A DNA stretch of 26,305 nucleotides from UMGS1781 sp045650705 (GCA_045650705.1 JAZRRK010000005.1:1-26305), one strand, 5' to 3'. Positions 1 through 7,005 are shown, counted from the stretch's first letter. The notes: a model not told the origin generated them from the letters alone. Numbers and translations: made by a program.

Positions 1-39
1 AATCCACAAACGTGGTTTTGCCGAAATTAGTTGTAAAAA

Positions 40-81
40 CTCACACCTAACTCGCCAAAGTTACAGATGTGAGCTTTTTTT
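40..81 (-). terminator. Bidirectional rho-independent terminator
   Basis: CTCACACCT (40-48) pairs with AGATGTGAG (65-73). A T-run follows on the plus strand and a run of A precedes the stem, so it can work both ways. In minus-strand RNA the central position is a U-G wobble, while in plus-strand RNA it is an A-C mismatch. The hairpin therefore suits the minus-strand gene ending at 80 better. Confidence 0.75.
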
Positions 82-198
82 ATTTATGTAGTTGCTTATC
101 AACCCAGTTCTTGTACAGAACTGCTGTCAAGGCAACGTTTAATGTTAAAGATAACATAAATGATATTATAAAAATAGTATCACTTTAACCATAAACAT
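80..198 (-). pseudogene. Frameshifted small hydrophobic toxin-like peptide (type I toxin-antitoxin style)
   Basis: An ATG at 198 follows GGAGAGGTGG, but its frame stops after 10 codons at 166. The -1 frame from 184 to the stop at 80-82 reads SDTIFIISFML, then SLTLNVALTAVL, then YKNWVDKQLHK. That is a hydrophobic helix with a short charged tail, the usual build of membrane-acting type I toxins. One extra A in the AAA at 187-185 would fuse the two parts into a peptide of about 39 residues. Promoter, sequestered RBS and terminator are all present, so the locus looks like a real transcription unit with a broken frame. A sequencing or assembly error in the A-run, or programmed frameshifting, is also possible. 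I cannot assign a named toxin family. Confidence 0.55.
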
Positions 199-200
199 CA

Positions 201-234
201 CCACCTCTCCTACGATATTTCGTATAATTGGTGG
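201..234 (-). promoter_or_regulatory. Hairpin sequestering the toxin ribosome-binding site
   Basis: On the minus strand, CCACC (234-230) pairs with GGTGG (205-201), with a second inner pairing ACGA/TCGT. The strand GGAGAGGTGG that should bind the ribosome lies in the 3' arm, directly upstream of the ATG at 198. RBS occlusion of this kind is known for type I toxin mRNAs. The function here is inferred. Confidence 0.55.
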
Positions 235-273
235 CAAAACCACATCTGCTTATCATCATTTCCTATGTCAGTT

Positions 274-302
274 AGTATAACATACAATTTACAATAAATC
301 AA
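274..302 (-). promoter_or_regulatory. Sigma-A promoter of the toxin-like locus
   Basis: Minus strand: -35 TTGATT (302-297), a 17-bp spacer, and -10 TATACT (279-274) preceded by TGT (extended -10). The transcript would have an untranslated leader of about 70 nt containing the RBS hairpin. Confidence 0.7.
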
Positions 303-410
303 TACAAAAGAAACAAATTTTCGCAAATGTTTTTTGATAAATTTACTTAATTTTTATTAAAAGATTTGTTAATCTATATATAAATTCATTAAAATTTATA
401 TCAATCGTTA

Positions 411-494
411 TGAGAGCCAAAAGTTGTAGATAACTACTTCGATGGCACCATTAGAGAGTAAGGTTTGATAGAATTCTTACTCTCTTATTTTTTT
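411..494 (+). ncRNA. Candidate small structured RNA ending in a terminator
   Basis: A non-coding stretch folds locally: GCCA (416-419) with TGGC (443-446), and GTAG (426-429) with CTAC (434-437). A strong terminator hairpin follows immediately. There is no ORF with an RBS. It could be an RNA regulator belonging to the adjacent toxin-like locus, or the tail of an untranslated transcript. No confident promoter was found, and it does not overlap the toxin transcript. Confidence 0.3.
453..494 (+). terminator. Rho-independent terminator
   Basis: AGAGAGTAAG (453-462) and CTTACTCTCT (476-485) form a perfect 10-bp stem with a 13-nt loop, followed by TATTTTTTT. There is no coding gene upstream on this strand, so it must end a non-coding or leftward-originating transcript. 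Confidence 0.75.
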
Positions 495-680
495 CGTCAT
501 TTTTCGAAAAGTTCTAATGGAGTGCTAATGAGCTATGTTAAGAATAATTTATGAATCTTAAAATTTAATTATAAATAAAGGTTTAAAATATTCTAAAATT
601 GAATACATATAAAAACAACACATTTCAAATATAACATCATTTTTTTATATGTTAAATTTTAGTAAAAGAGTCTTTTAAAG
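495..680. other. AT-rich intergenic stretch, nothing recognised
   Basis: No ORF with an RBS, no RNA structure and no repeat stands out between the terminator at 494 and the promoter at 681. Confidence 0.6.
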
Positions 681-709
681 TTGAATTTTACATAATTGTT
701 TGCTATAAT
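681..709 (+). promoter_or_regulatory. Sigma-A promoter of the CPBP protease gene
   Basis: -35 TTGAAT (681-686), a 17-bp spacer, and -10 TATAAT (704-709) preceded by TGC (extended -10). It lies about 100 nt upstream of the start at 818. Confidence 0.75.
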
Positions 710-817
710 AATAAATATTTTAAATATCTTGCAATTAGCAAGTTTTAGATATAAATTTAGAAAACATACTTGTTTTCTAATAAAACAAATTCATTAATAA
801 TTAGGAGGAAAGATTTA

Positions 818-1495
818 ATGTATAATAAGGTAGAACGGTTTTTTACATTTATAATGAAAGAAAAAACACGGAATTTTTTCGCATTTGCATTCTATGTTTC
901 ATTTATAGTTATGCTTATAGAAATTGAATTACCGATGGTTTTGCAAGTCATCAGTTTTATAGTTCAAATAATTATTTTACCATTAATTTGTCTTATATAT
1001 ATGAACGAATGGATGGATAAAATGTTTGAAAAGAACAGAGGAAAATTAGGAAAAAACATAATTGAAGAAATAAAAAAAATTTCTAAAGAAATTTTAATGT
1101 TTATTCCTATTTTACTAATATCAAAGTGTATTACTTCTTTCATAATGGTTGGACAACCAGCAAATCAGACAAGTATAGAGGAATCGTTTTGTGAAGCACT
1201 AATTTTCAATTCGATATATGCAATTATCATTGGACCAATAATAGAAGAGTTTATTTTTCGGTTCTTGCCATATAGGTTTATTAAGAACAAAACTTTGTAC
1301 ATTATTGTTTCTACAATCATATTTGCAGCAATGCATGTGGTTAATGATACTAATCCATTTTATTATATCTGGTTTTATATGATAAGAGCTTTTTATTATG
1401 GGTATCGTTATCATAAAACAAAAGATATATTGGTTCCATTATCTATGCATAGTCTTAATAATTTTGTTGAGACCTTACTAATTGTACTTTCATAG
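818..1495 (+). CDS. CPBP family intramembrane metalloprotease (CAAX protease-like)
   Basis: A 225-residue polytopic membrane protein of the CPBP/Abi family, which includes CAAX prenyl-endopeptidases and bacteriocin-immunity proteins. The three family motifs are visible: EExxxR (E143, E144, R148), then FAAMHV (H173), then HSLNN (H211, N215). Several hydrophobic helices precede them. The ATG at 818 is preferred because AGGAGG lies 10 nt upstream; an in-frame TTG at 770 has no RBS. The gene is monocistronic, with its own extended -10 promoter and a perfect terminator. In Firmicutes such proteins often give self-immunity to peptide bacteriocins or modify membrane proteins. No bacteriocin gene is adjacent, so the substrate is unknown. 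Confidence 0.88.
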   Translation: MYNKVERFFTFIMKEKTRNFFAFAFYVSFIVMLIEIELPMVLQVISFIVQIIILPLICLIYMNEWMDKMFEKNRGKLGKNIIEEIKKISKEILMFIPILLISKCITSFIMVGQPANQTSIEESFCEALIFNSIYAIIIGPIIEEFIFRFLPYRFIKNKTLYIIVSTIIFAAMHVVNDTNPFYYIWFYMIRAFYYGYRYHKTKDILVPLSMHSLNNFVETLLIVLS

Positions 1496-1507
1496 TTTTA
1501 ATGAACA

Positions 1508-1536
1508 AACCAGTTCCTAACAAGGAACTGGTTTTT
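1508..1536 (+). terminator. Rho-independent terminator of the CPBP gene
   Basis: AACCAGTTCC (1508-1517) and GGAACTGGTT (1524-1533) form a perfect 10-bp stem with a 6-nt loop and a T tail, 13 nt after the stop codon. Confidence 0.92.
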
Positions 1537-1551
1537 GTCAAAAATACAGAA
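1534..1551. repeat. Left copy of 18-bp direct repeat flanking the telA island
   Basis: TTTGTCAAAAATACAGAA matches 5613-5630 (TTTGTCAAAAATATAGAA) at 17 of 18 bases in the same orientation. Both copies sit directly behind a terminator T-tract. Between them lies DNA of higher G+C than either side. They could be the trace of an insertion or deletion event. Confidence 0.5.
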
Positions 1552-1599
1552 CACCCATTTTTCAATGATTTTGCTATTCATGAATATGCTAAAATCCCC

Positions 1600-1670
1600 T
1601 TAATCGACGAGAAATCCGTGGTCTCTCGTCGATTAAGAAAGCGCTGCAATAGTAATTGCAGCGCCTTTTT
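1600..1670 (+). terminator. Double hairpin: 13-bp inverted repeat followed by a terminator
   Basis: TTAATCGACGAGA (1600-1612) is the exact reverse complement of 1624-1636. It is followed at once by GCGCTGCAAT (1641-1650), paired with ATTGCAGCGC (1655-1664) and a T-run. As plus-strand RNA this is two perfect stems and a poly-U tail. It could end a short transcript, or act as the terminator of telA, which stops at 1718 on the other strand, although the minus-strand U-tract is poor. Confidence 0.65.
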
Positions 1671-1717
1671 GAGTTAATTATTATGTGGCCTTTAGCAAGC
1701 ACACATATTTTTTCACG

Positions 1718-2872
1718 TTACTGACGGGAAGTAAGCTGAAGCAGCTCGTTTTTAAGATCTTCTTCGAGCATAGCACGCTTCTCGCGGTTGGCTTCTCTTT
1801 TTGCTTTTCCTTCAGCATGAATCTGAAATACAGCCTCGATACTTTCAATCAGACGCTGATTTGCATACTCGAGCGTATCACTCTCAATGATTTCGCGTTC
1901 AGACAGCTCTGCGATATCGATTGTTCCTTGCTTAAGCATATCTGCGTTCTGACGAATGAGATCATTCGTGAAGTCGATTGCAGCATTTGCAGCACTTGCG
2001 GCTTGCTTGGAGTTTTCCAAGTTAAGAGCAAGGTGAATCTGTGTACGCCATGCAGGTACAGCAGTTGTGAAGATATAATCAAACTTCTGGATAAGAAGCT
2101 TGTTATTTTCCTGTGCCATACGAATCACGGGTGCAGTCTGCAAACACAGAAGTCTGGAACTCTCAAATTCATTCAAAAGAGAATCGAACTGATTGAGAAT
2201 AGAGTTGTAGGAATTGTAAGCTTCCACATCAGCCATATCGCCTGTAGAGGCAGCTTTCTGCTGAAGTTGTGCAAGAGTGGTCTTTCTTTCTTCGTCAAGT
2301 TTCATCTTGCCAGCGATAATATAGAGCGTAAGAGCTTTATAATATGCAAGATTCTTCTTGTAAAGAGCGTCGAAAGATGTGTTGTCAGCAGCCAGCTGCG
2401 ATTTATGGTCTTCCATAATTCGAACGGCCTTTTTGACATTTTCCTCTGCTGGAGTAAGCTTTGCGTTAAGTTGTGCAAGGTAAGATCGAGTTCTTCCGAA
2501 AATACCATGAGACTGACTTGGAATGCTGATTCCTTTGAGTTGAAGCATAAGGTTAGACATACTGGTGCCAACTTTTCCAAGATCCTTGGTACGGGTAACA
2601 GAAAGAGCTTCTTCGTTGATAGTAGCGATACCTAATCTGGCATCTTTGCCATACTCAGACGTGAAATTGGGCTGAGTAAAATCCATTCCCCGAATAACGT
2701 TGGTGAGTTCTGCTTTTTCCTGAACATTAAGACTGTTAAAAATGTCTTGTTCTGTTTTAGTCAGGAGAGGAGCGGGCTCACTCGTAGCCGGTTTCTGGAT
2801 GGTCGCACTTTCAAAGATGTCCGTTGAGAACAAAGAGCTTGATCCATTAGTTTGTGTAGTTTTGTTTTCCAT
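1718..2872 (-). CDS. telA: Toxic anion resistance protein TelA family
   Basis: A 384-residue soluble, largely helical protein matching the TelA/KlaA family first linked to tellurite resistance and later to general cell-envelope and toxic-compound tolerance. The biochemical role of the family is not settled. A disordered Ser/Thr-rich N-terminal tail (about 1-35) precedes the conserved helical core, including 'NVIRGMDFTQPNF' and a long central coiled region. The tail contains LFSTDIFESAT (14-24), which resembles motifs in the two neighbouring coiled proteins. AGGAGG lies 8 nt upstream of the ATG. The gene is divergent from the coiled-coil gene at 3112, with a TTGACA promoter. G+C content and codon use differ from the AT-rich surroundings, suggesting transfer. 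The family call is firm; the substrate is unknown. Confidence 0.88.
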   Translation of the reverse strand: MENKTTQTNGSSSLFSTDIFESATIQKPATSEPAPLLTKTEQDIFNSLNVQEKAELTNVIRGMDFTQPNFTSEYGKDARLGIATINEEALSVTRTKDLGKVGTSMSNLMLQLKGISIPSQSHGIFGRTRSYLAQLNAKLTPAEENVKKAVRIMEDHKSQLAADNTSFDALYKKNLAYYKALTLYIIAGKMKLDEERKTTLAQLQQKAASTGDMADVEAYNSYNSILNQFDSLLNEFESSRLLCLQTAPVIRMAQENNKLLIQKFDYIFTTAVPAWRTQIHLALNLENSKQAASAANAAIDFTNDLIRQNADMLKQGTIDIAELSEREIIESDTLEYANQRLIESIEAVFQIHAEGKAKREANREKRAMLEEDLKNELLQLTSRQ

Positions 2873-2938
2873 AAGATTAACCTCCTAATGATTAATAAAA
2901 TTAACTCAATGTACTAACTGTATATTTACAGCTAGATT

Positions 2939-2967
2939 ATTTTACCACACCTCTGCAATTATGTCAA
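2939..2967 (-). promoter_or_regulatory. Sigma-A promoter of telA
   Basis: Minus strand: -35 TTGACA (2967-2962), a 17-bp spacer, and -10 TAAAAT (2944-2939). The -35 is perfect consensus. It begins TTGACATAAT, exactly as the opposing promoter at 3013 does. Confidence 0.82.
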
Positions 2968-3012
2968 CAAAACTATCTGAAAAATGGTAATAATATATTG
3001 AGGATAAGATAA

Positions 3013-3041
3013 TTGACATAATACATTTACTGTGATATAAT
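3013..3041 (+). promoter_or_regulatory. Full-consensus sigma-A promoter of the coiled-coil/OmpA-like operon
   Basis: -35 TTGACA (3013-3018), exactly 17 bp, then -10 TATAAT (3036-3041). Both hexamers are perfect. The implied leader is about 65 nt. A promoter this good suggests strong basal expression or repression by a bound factor. Confidence 0.88.
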
Positions 3042-3111
3042 AATCGACGCATATATTGTATTATATGTGAGTAAATTGAAAATTTTATATTTACTTGAAA
3101 GGAGTAAACAC

Positions 3112-3843
3112 ATGGCAATGAAGAAATTTACTGATTTCCTGAATCGGTTTTTATACGAGGAGGGAAGCACACCAGCAGAAGAAATGCCTAAATTAACTCA
3201 GGAGGAGATGTCAACATTTGAAACATCGATGTCTGAAGAAGGGGGAGAAAACATTTCTGAAATGGCACAGAGAATCATCATTGAGTCTCAGGTGAAATCT
3301 GATAATGATGAGTATCCTGACATTTGCAATGTTCAGTCTGTTTTGGACACCGCTGGCGTCGACGTAGATCATGAGTTGGTCCGGAAGATTCTGGAGAATT
3401 TTGCGCATTGCGATCCTGAAGAACTGGAAAAAGACGGCATCAGCCGCAGACAGGCTATCATGGACGCAATCGAACAGACCAAAAAGCAAGCTGAAAATCT
3501 TAAGGTTCAAAAAGCCAATGAAGAACACGATTTGACTCAGGCAGAAAAAGAAGCAGAAGCAGTTTGTACAGAAGCGATTTCTCAGGCAAATATCCAAAGT
3601 GAACGAGAAATTGAAGAAGAAAAAGCCCGTTCTGCTGCGATTATTGCAGAAATCCGTCAGAGAACTGATTCTGCTACTGAAGCAGCAAAGCAGCAAAGAG
3701 ATACTACTTTGAAGAACATTGCTGCACAGCGTGCTGAAAATGAATCAGCTCTTCACAAATCAGCTAATCTTGTGGCAGAAACCGAAAAGCAGGGCCAGAT
3801 GGTAATCAATCAAATTGATACTTGGCTCGGCTATTTGAAGTAA
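3112..3843 (+). CDS. Coiled-coil protein of the telA island, unknown function
   Basis: A 243-residue acidic protein I do not recognise. Residues 6-17 (FTDFLNRFLYEE) form a hydrophobic/acidic motif like those in TelA and in the protein at 5711. A small helical segment follows (about 75-125), then a long Ala/Glu/Lys-rich coiled coil (about 130-235) ending in a hydrophobic tail. No membrane segment or signal peptide is seen. The ATG at 3112 has AAAGGAG 8 nt upstream; an in-frame GTG at 3067 has no RBS. It is first in an operon with the OmpA-like gene 46 bp downstream. A scaffold or adaptor partner of TelA is plausible, since TelA proteins often sit beside coiled-coil proteins, but this is inference. 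Confidence 0.8.
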   Translation: MAMKKFTDFLNRFLYEEGSTPAEEMPKLTQEEMSTFETSMSEEGGENISEMAQRIIIESQVKSDNDEYPDICNVQSVLDTAGVDVDHELVRKILENFAHCDPEELEKDGISRRQAIMDAIEQTKKQAENLKVQKANEEHDLTQAEKEAEAVCTEAISQANIQSEREIEEEKARSAAIIAEIRQRTDSATEAAKQQRDTTLKNIAAQRAENESALHKSANLVAETEKQGQMVINQIDTWLGYLK

Positions 3844-3889
3844 CCAAAAAAACTTTTTATCCACAAAAAAAACATTTGGAGGACATACA

Positions 3890-5548
3890 ATGAGTAATAG
3901 AAAACTTAGACCTTGGGTTATTCCTACTTTGAGCATAATCATTCTCGCAATTGTAGGCGGAATTGCTCTTGGAATTATCAGTATGAGTAGAGACAGAAAC
4001 GATTTCAATCCCAGCACAGATAATATGCAAACTCAGCAACAAGAAACTACAACTCGGACAAACGACAATAAAGATGATGATGAATCCAAGTCGGAACAAA
4101 AAAATGATACTGCAAGTAAAGCAACTATCAAAGGCTATGTGAACACGTTCAGCGGATACACAAGTCTTTTCGCTGCAAATGGTGGAAATGTAACCAAGGA
4201 GGCTTCTAATTTCGGCCAGAAAGGTCTTAATGTTGAGATTTTCATTGAGGATAATGATGAAAAAATTATCCAAGCTTTTGAAAATGGAGACATCCAGTTT
4301 TTTGCTATGACAGTTAACAAGATGGCTATGGTAGCCAAGGATTTGGAAGATAAAGGTATTCAAACTGTTATGCCTTACTTCCTTGACACCAGTACAGGTG
4401 GTGATGGAATTGTTGCAGATAGTAACGTAAAAACTATTACTGATCTTAAAAATGTAAAGATTGGTATGGCTAAGAATTCAGTATCTACCGCGATTCCTGT
4501 TTGGTTCCTCAACGAATCTGGTCTTAGCGAAGCAGAAGTACAAACAATCGTTAACAATTTTGTGCTTTTTGATTCGACTCAGGAAGCTGTTGATGCATTT
4601 GTTAATGGTGAGGTAGGTGCAGTTTCTACTTGGGATATGACTAGTGCTCTTGAAAAAGAAAACAGTCATCTTCTCTTCAGTACTGCTTCTGCAGAATACC
4701 TCGTTATCGATGGTATCGTATTTAACCAGGAATTTGCAAAAAATCATAAAGACGAAATAACGTCTATGATTGATGCTATCATTACCACAGTAAACGACAT
4801 CAACAACGATGTTAACATTCAGGAGTACTACGACGCTATTCGTCAATCTGTTCCTGACTTTTCCGACTATTCTAATGAAGATATGACAGATGAAATTAGT
4901 TATGCAAAATTCCTAGGCTTCAATGGCAATTTGGAAGCATTTGATATAGCTAATGATATCTACAAAGACTTCTGCAAAGTCTGGAAACAGCTCGGCTTCG
5001 AAACGAATGACGAATACAATCTGATAAGCGATTCTTATATCATTGCTCTTGGCTCTAAGTGGGATGGAAAAGAAAGTTCGACAGAATCTTCAATTACCAA
5101 CAGCGCTGAGGATTATGTTGATCAGGAAGCACTTATTAGCCAGTATGCGAAGGTATTGTTTAATGGCGATTCCGCTGAGTTTAAAACTGGATATGAGCAG
5201 ACAAATAAAGAATTGCTTGACCAGTTCATTAAAGTTGCAAAAGTCTTAAACAAGACAGTAATCAAGATTTCTGGACATGTTAATCTCGGTACTGGAAGTG
5301 CAGTATGGGATGAAGCAACTCAGTCCTATAAGATTGCTCCTGGTTTCTCTAGCAGTGAATTTGCATATAAACTTTCTAAAATGAGAGCAGAAACCGTAAA
5401 AGAATATATGGTTTCCCAGGGTATCTCGGAAGATCGAATTATCATCGAAGGTCTCGGAGGTGACTATCCGATTGATACTAATGATACCGCGGAAGGACAG
5501 GCAAATAATCGCAGCAGTGAAATCAGTTTTTATCAGGCAGGATACTAA
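3890..5548 (+). CDS. Membrane-anchored solute-binding-like domain fused to OmpA-like domain
   Basis: A 552-residue protein. An N-terminal membrane segment (about 10-33) after a short basic tail is a signal anchor. A Thr/Gln/Asp-rich linker follows to about 75. Residues 80-330 resemble type 2 periplasmic solute-binding proteins of the NMT1/phosphonate kind (for example 'KTITDLKNVKIGMAKNS' and 'AVDAFVNGEVGAVSTWD'). Residues about 425-552 are OmpA/MotB-like: SGHV, then LSKMRAETVKEYMVSQGI, DRIIIEGLGG, and a final NNRSSEI. OmpA-like domains usually bind peptidoglycan, so the protein probably senses a ligand outside the membrane and touches the wall. There is no ABC permease or ATPase nearby, arguing against import. 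GGAGG lies upstream of the ATG. A strong terminator ends the operon. Confidence 0.78.
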   Translation: MSNRKLRPWVIPTLSIIILAIVGGIALGIISMSRDRNDFNPSTDNMQTQQQETTTRTNDNKDDDESKSEQKNDTASKATIKGYVNTFSGYTSLFAANGGNVTKEASNFGQKGLNVEIFIEDNDEKIIQAFENGDIQFFAMTVNKMAMVAKDLEDKGIQTVMPYFLDTSTGGDGIVADSNVKTITDLKNVKIGMAKNSVSTAIPVWFLNESGLSEAEVQTIVNNFVLFDSTQEAVDAFVNGEVGAVSTWDMTSALEKENSHLLFSTASAEYLVIDGIVFNQEFAKNHKDEITSMIDAIITTVNDINNDVNIQEYYDAIRQSVPDFSDYSNEDMTDEISYAKFLGFNGNLEAFDIANDIYKDFCKVWKQLGFETNDEYNLISDSYIIALGSKWDGKESSTESSITNSAEDYVDQEALISQYAKVLFNGDSAEFKTGYEQTNKELLDQFIKVAKVLNKTVIKISGHVNLGTGSAVWDEATQSYKIAPGFSSSEFAYKLSKMRAETVKEYMVSQGISEDRIIIEGLGGDYPIDTNDTAEGQANNRSSEISFYQAGY

Positions 5549-5581
5549 TACTGTAAACATTGTTTAAATGTTTAACTCCGA

Positions 5582-5616
5582 GGACCCGGCTAGCTTTAGC
5601 TGGGTCCTTTTCTTTG
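5582..5616 (+). terminator. Rho-independent terminator of the coiled-coil/OmpA-like operon
   Basis: GGACCCGGCTA (5582-5592) pairs with TAGCTGGGTCC (5597-5607), with one G-U pair and a 4-nt loop, followed by TTTTCTTT. A weaker hairpin (TAAACATT/AATGTTTA) lies just before it. Confidence 0.9.
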
Positions 5617-5630
5617 TCAAAAATATAGAA
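5613..5630. repeat. Right copy of 18-bp direct repeat flanking the telA island
   Basis: TTTGTCAAAAATATAGAA differs from 1534-1551 at a single base. It marks the point where base composition falls back to the AT-rich background. Confidence 0.5.
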
Positions 5631-5657
5631 AAGAGAACTTAAATAATTAGAAAACTA

Positions 5658-5686
5658 TTGAAGAGTTTACATAAACGTGATATAAT
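5658..5686 (+). promoter_or_regulatory. Sigma-A promoter of the gene at 5711
   Basis: -35 TTGAAG (5658-5663), a 17-bp spacer, and -10 TATAAT (5681-5686). The RBS AAAGGA precedes the ATG by 8-9 nt, so the leader is short. Confidence 0.78.
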
Positions 5687-5710
5687 TGCTAAGGTGAAAG
5701 GAAAATAAAA

Positions 5711-6946
5711 ATGGGATTATTGGATAAAATATCTAATTTAATATTTGAAGAAGACAAAGATGGTGATAGTGAAAGTAAAAAAAAATCTTCTAATCCAGCC
5801 AAAAAAGGTAGTTGGACAGATATATTTTTTGAAGATGCTTCAGAGAAAACTTTAAAAGAAAATTGCAGTGAAAAGAAAAAGAAATCTTTTTTAGATTTGT
5901 TTTTTGAGGAAATTCCCGATGATGACATAAAGTCTACTTTTGTTGTGGAAGAAGAAAAAACATCAGTACTTGATGATATTTCATCTCAAATTGAACGTAG
6001 AGAAAGTGAACTTATAAACTTGGCAGAATTTTTTAAAACTGTAAATCCAAACGATTATCCTGATAGTGGACCTGAGTATAACGCATATCTATCTTTAGTA
6101 AGAAAACTAAATCAAATAAAAGATCTTTTAACTACTAGCAAAAATTCAACTATAAATTCAATGAGTAATTATCAATTAGAGGGAAATTTTAGAAAATTTG
6201 AATTAGACTATCAAGCACATATTAACGCAATTCAAAGCTTATGTTATTTAAGTGAAATATCAACACTAAATACTGAAATGCAAAAATGGTTTTCTAGTAA
6301 TTTTACTAGCCAAACAGAACGTAAAATAATACAAACTGAAGAATATATAACTTTGATTAGTCAAAGAAATAATAAATTCGATAAAAAATATTCTGCAAGA
6401 CTATATAAAGAATTAATTGAAGCTGAATATAGGCTAACACTTTTAAAATTAATGAATGAGCTAAGAAATGACGGAGATCCTAGAAAAAATCCATTTGCGA
6501 GTTTTTCTTCTCAAAAGAAAAAAACTTTTCAAACATATCTATCAAAAGATTTAAGAGATTCAAATGCTAAATATAATGCAATTGCTGATAGTAAAGAAAA
6601 GTATACTAAGTATAATCTTGTAAGAGGAGAGCTTTTTGATAAAATGGATGCTGATGCAGAAATCATTTCTGAGAGAATCAACAAATACACTATTGATGAC
6701 TTTTTACTTAATGAGCTTTTTGACAATGGTGATGGATTTGAAACTTTAAAAAGATTTTTAAAATTTAAACTTAGTTTGAATTTTATTGATAGCAAAACAG
6801 TAGAAGCTGATACAAGATTCTTAGATGATAATTATAGAAAAACTACATCGAATCGTAGTGGAAAATTAGAAAAAAGAGGTTCTTCTGCAAGTATTCAAAC
6901 TTCTGGAAACAGTAGAAAATTTCCAAATTACGATGATGATTTGTAA
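5711..6946 (+). CDS. Unknown cytosolic helical protein with three acidic motifs
   Basis: A 411-residue protein I do not recognise. The first 75 residues are charged and low-complexity and hold three copies of one short motif: LLDKISNLIFEE (3-14), SWTDIFFEDAS (34-44) and SFLDLFFEEIP (59-69), separated by Lys/Ser linkers. The remainder (about 90-375) is predicted by eye to be mostly helical, and the tail is Ser/Asn/Arg-rich. No signal peptide or membrane helix is seen. It has its own promoter and codon use typical of the AT-rich background, unlike the island to the left. The motif copies resemble N-terminal segments of the coiled-coil protein (6-17) and TelA (14-24), hinting that all three bind a common partner. 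No clear terminator follows. Confidence 0.75.
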   Translation: MGLLDKISNLIFEEDKDGDSESKKKSSNPAKKGSWTDIFFEDASEKTLKENCSEKKKKSFLDLFFEEIPDDDIKSTFVVEEEKTSVLDDISSQIERRESELINLAEFFKTVNPNDYPDSGPEYNAYLSLVRKLNQIKDLLTTSKNSTINSMSNYQLEGNFRKFELDYQAHINAIQSLCYLSEISTLNTEMQKWFSSNFTSQTERKIIQTEEYITLISQRNNKFDKKYSARLYKELIEAEYRLTLLKLMNELRNDGDPRKNPFASFSSQKKKTFQTYLSKDLRDSNAKYNAIADSKEKYTKYNLVRGELFDKMDADAEIISERINKYTIDDFLLNELFDNGDGFETLKRFLKFKLSLNFIDSKTVEADTRFLDDNYRKTTSNRSGKLEKRGSSASIQTSGNSRKFPNYDDDL

Positions 6947-7005
6947 CTAGTTAAAATTATGCCATATAAAAATGGAAAAAAAAGTAAAAAAAAAACTAAA
7001 AAATA

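Noticed and set aside
770..817. Upstream extension of the CPBP protease from TTG
   Set aside because: AGGAGG is positioned for the ATG at 818 and none precedes the TTG at 770.
1685..2635. 316-codon plus-strand ORF opposite telA
   Set aside because: No RBS, a cysteine-rich composition typical of antisense reading, and it lies fully over a well-supported family gene.
3857..4846. Minus-strand ORFs over the OmpA-like gene
   Set aside because: These are antisense shadows of the 552-codon gene, without ribosome-binding sites or family features.
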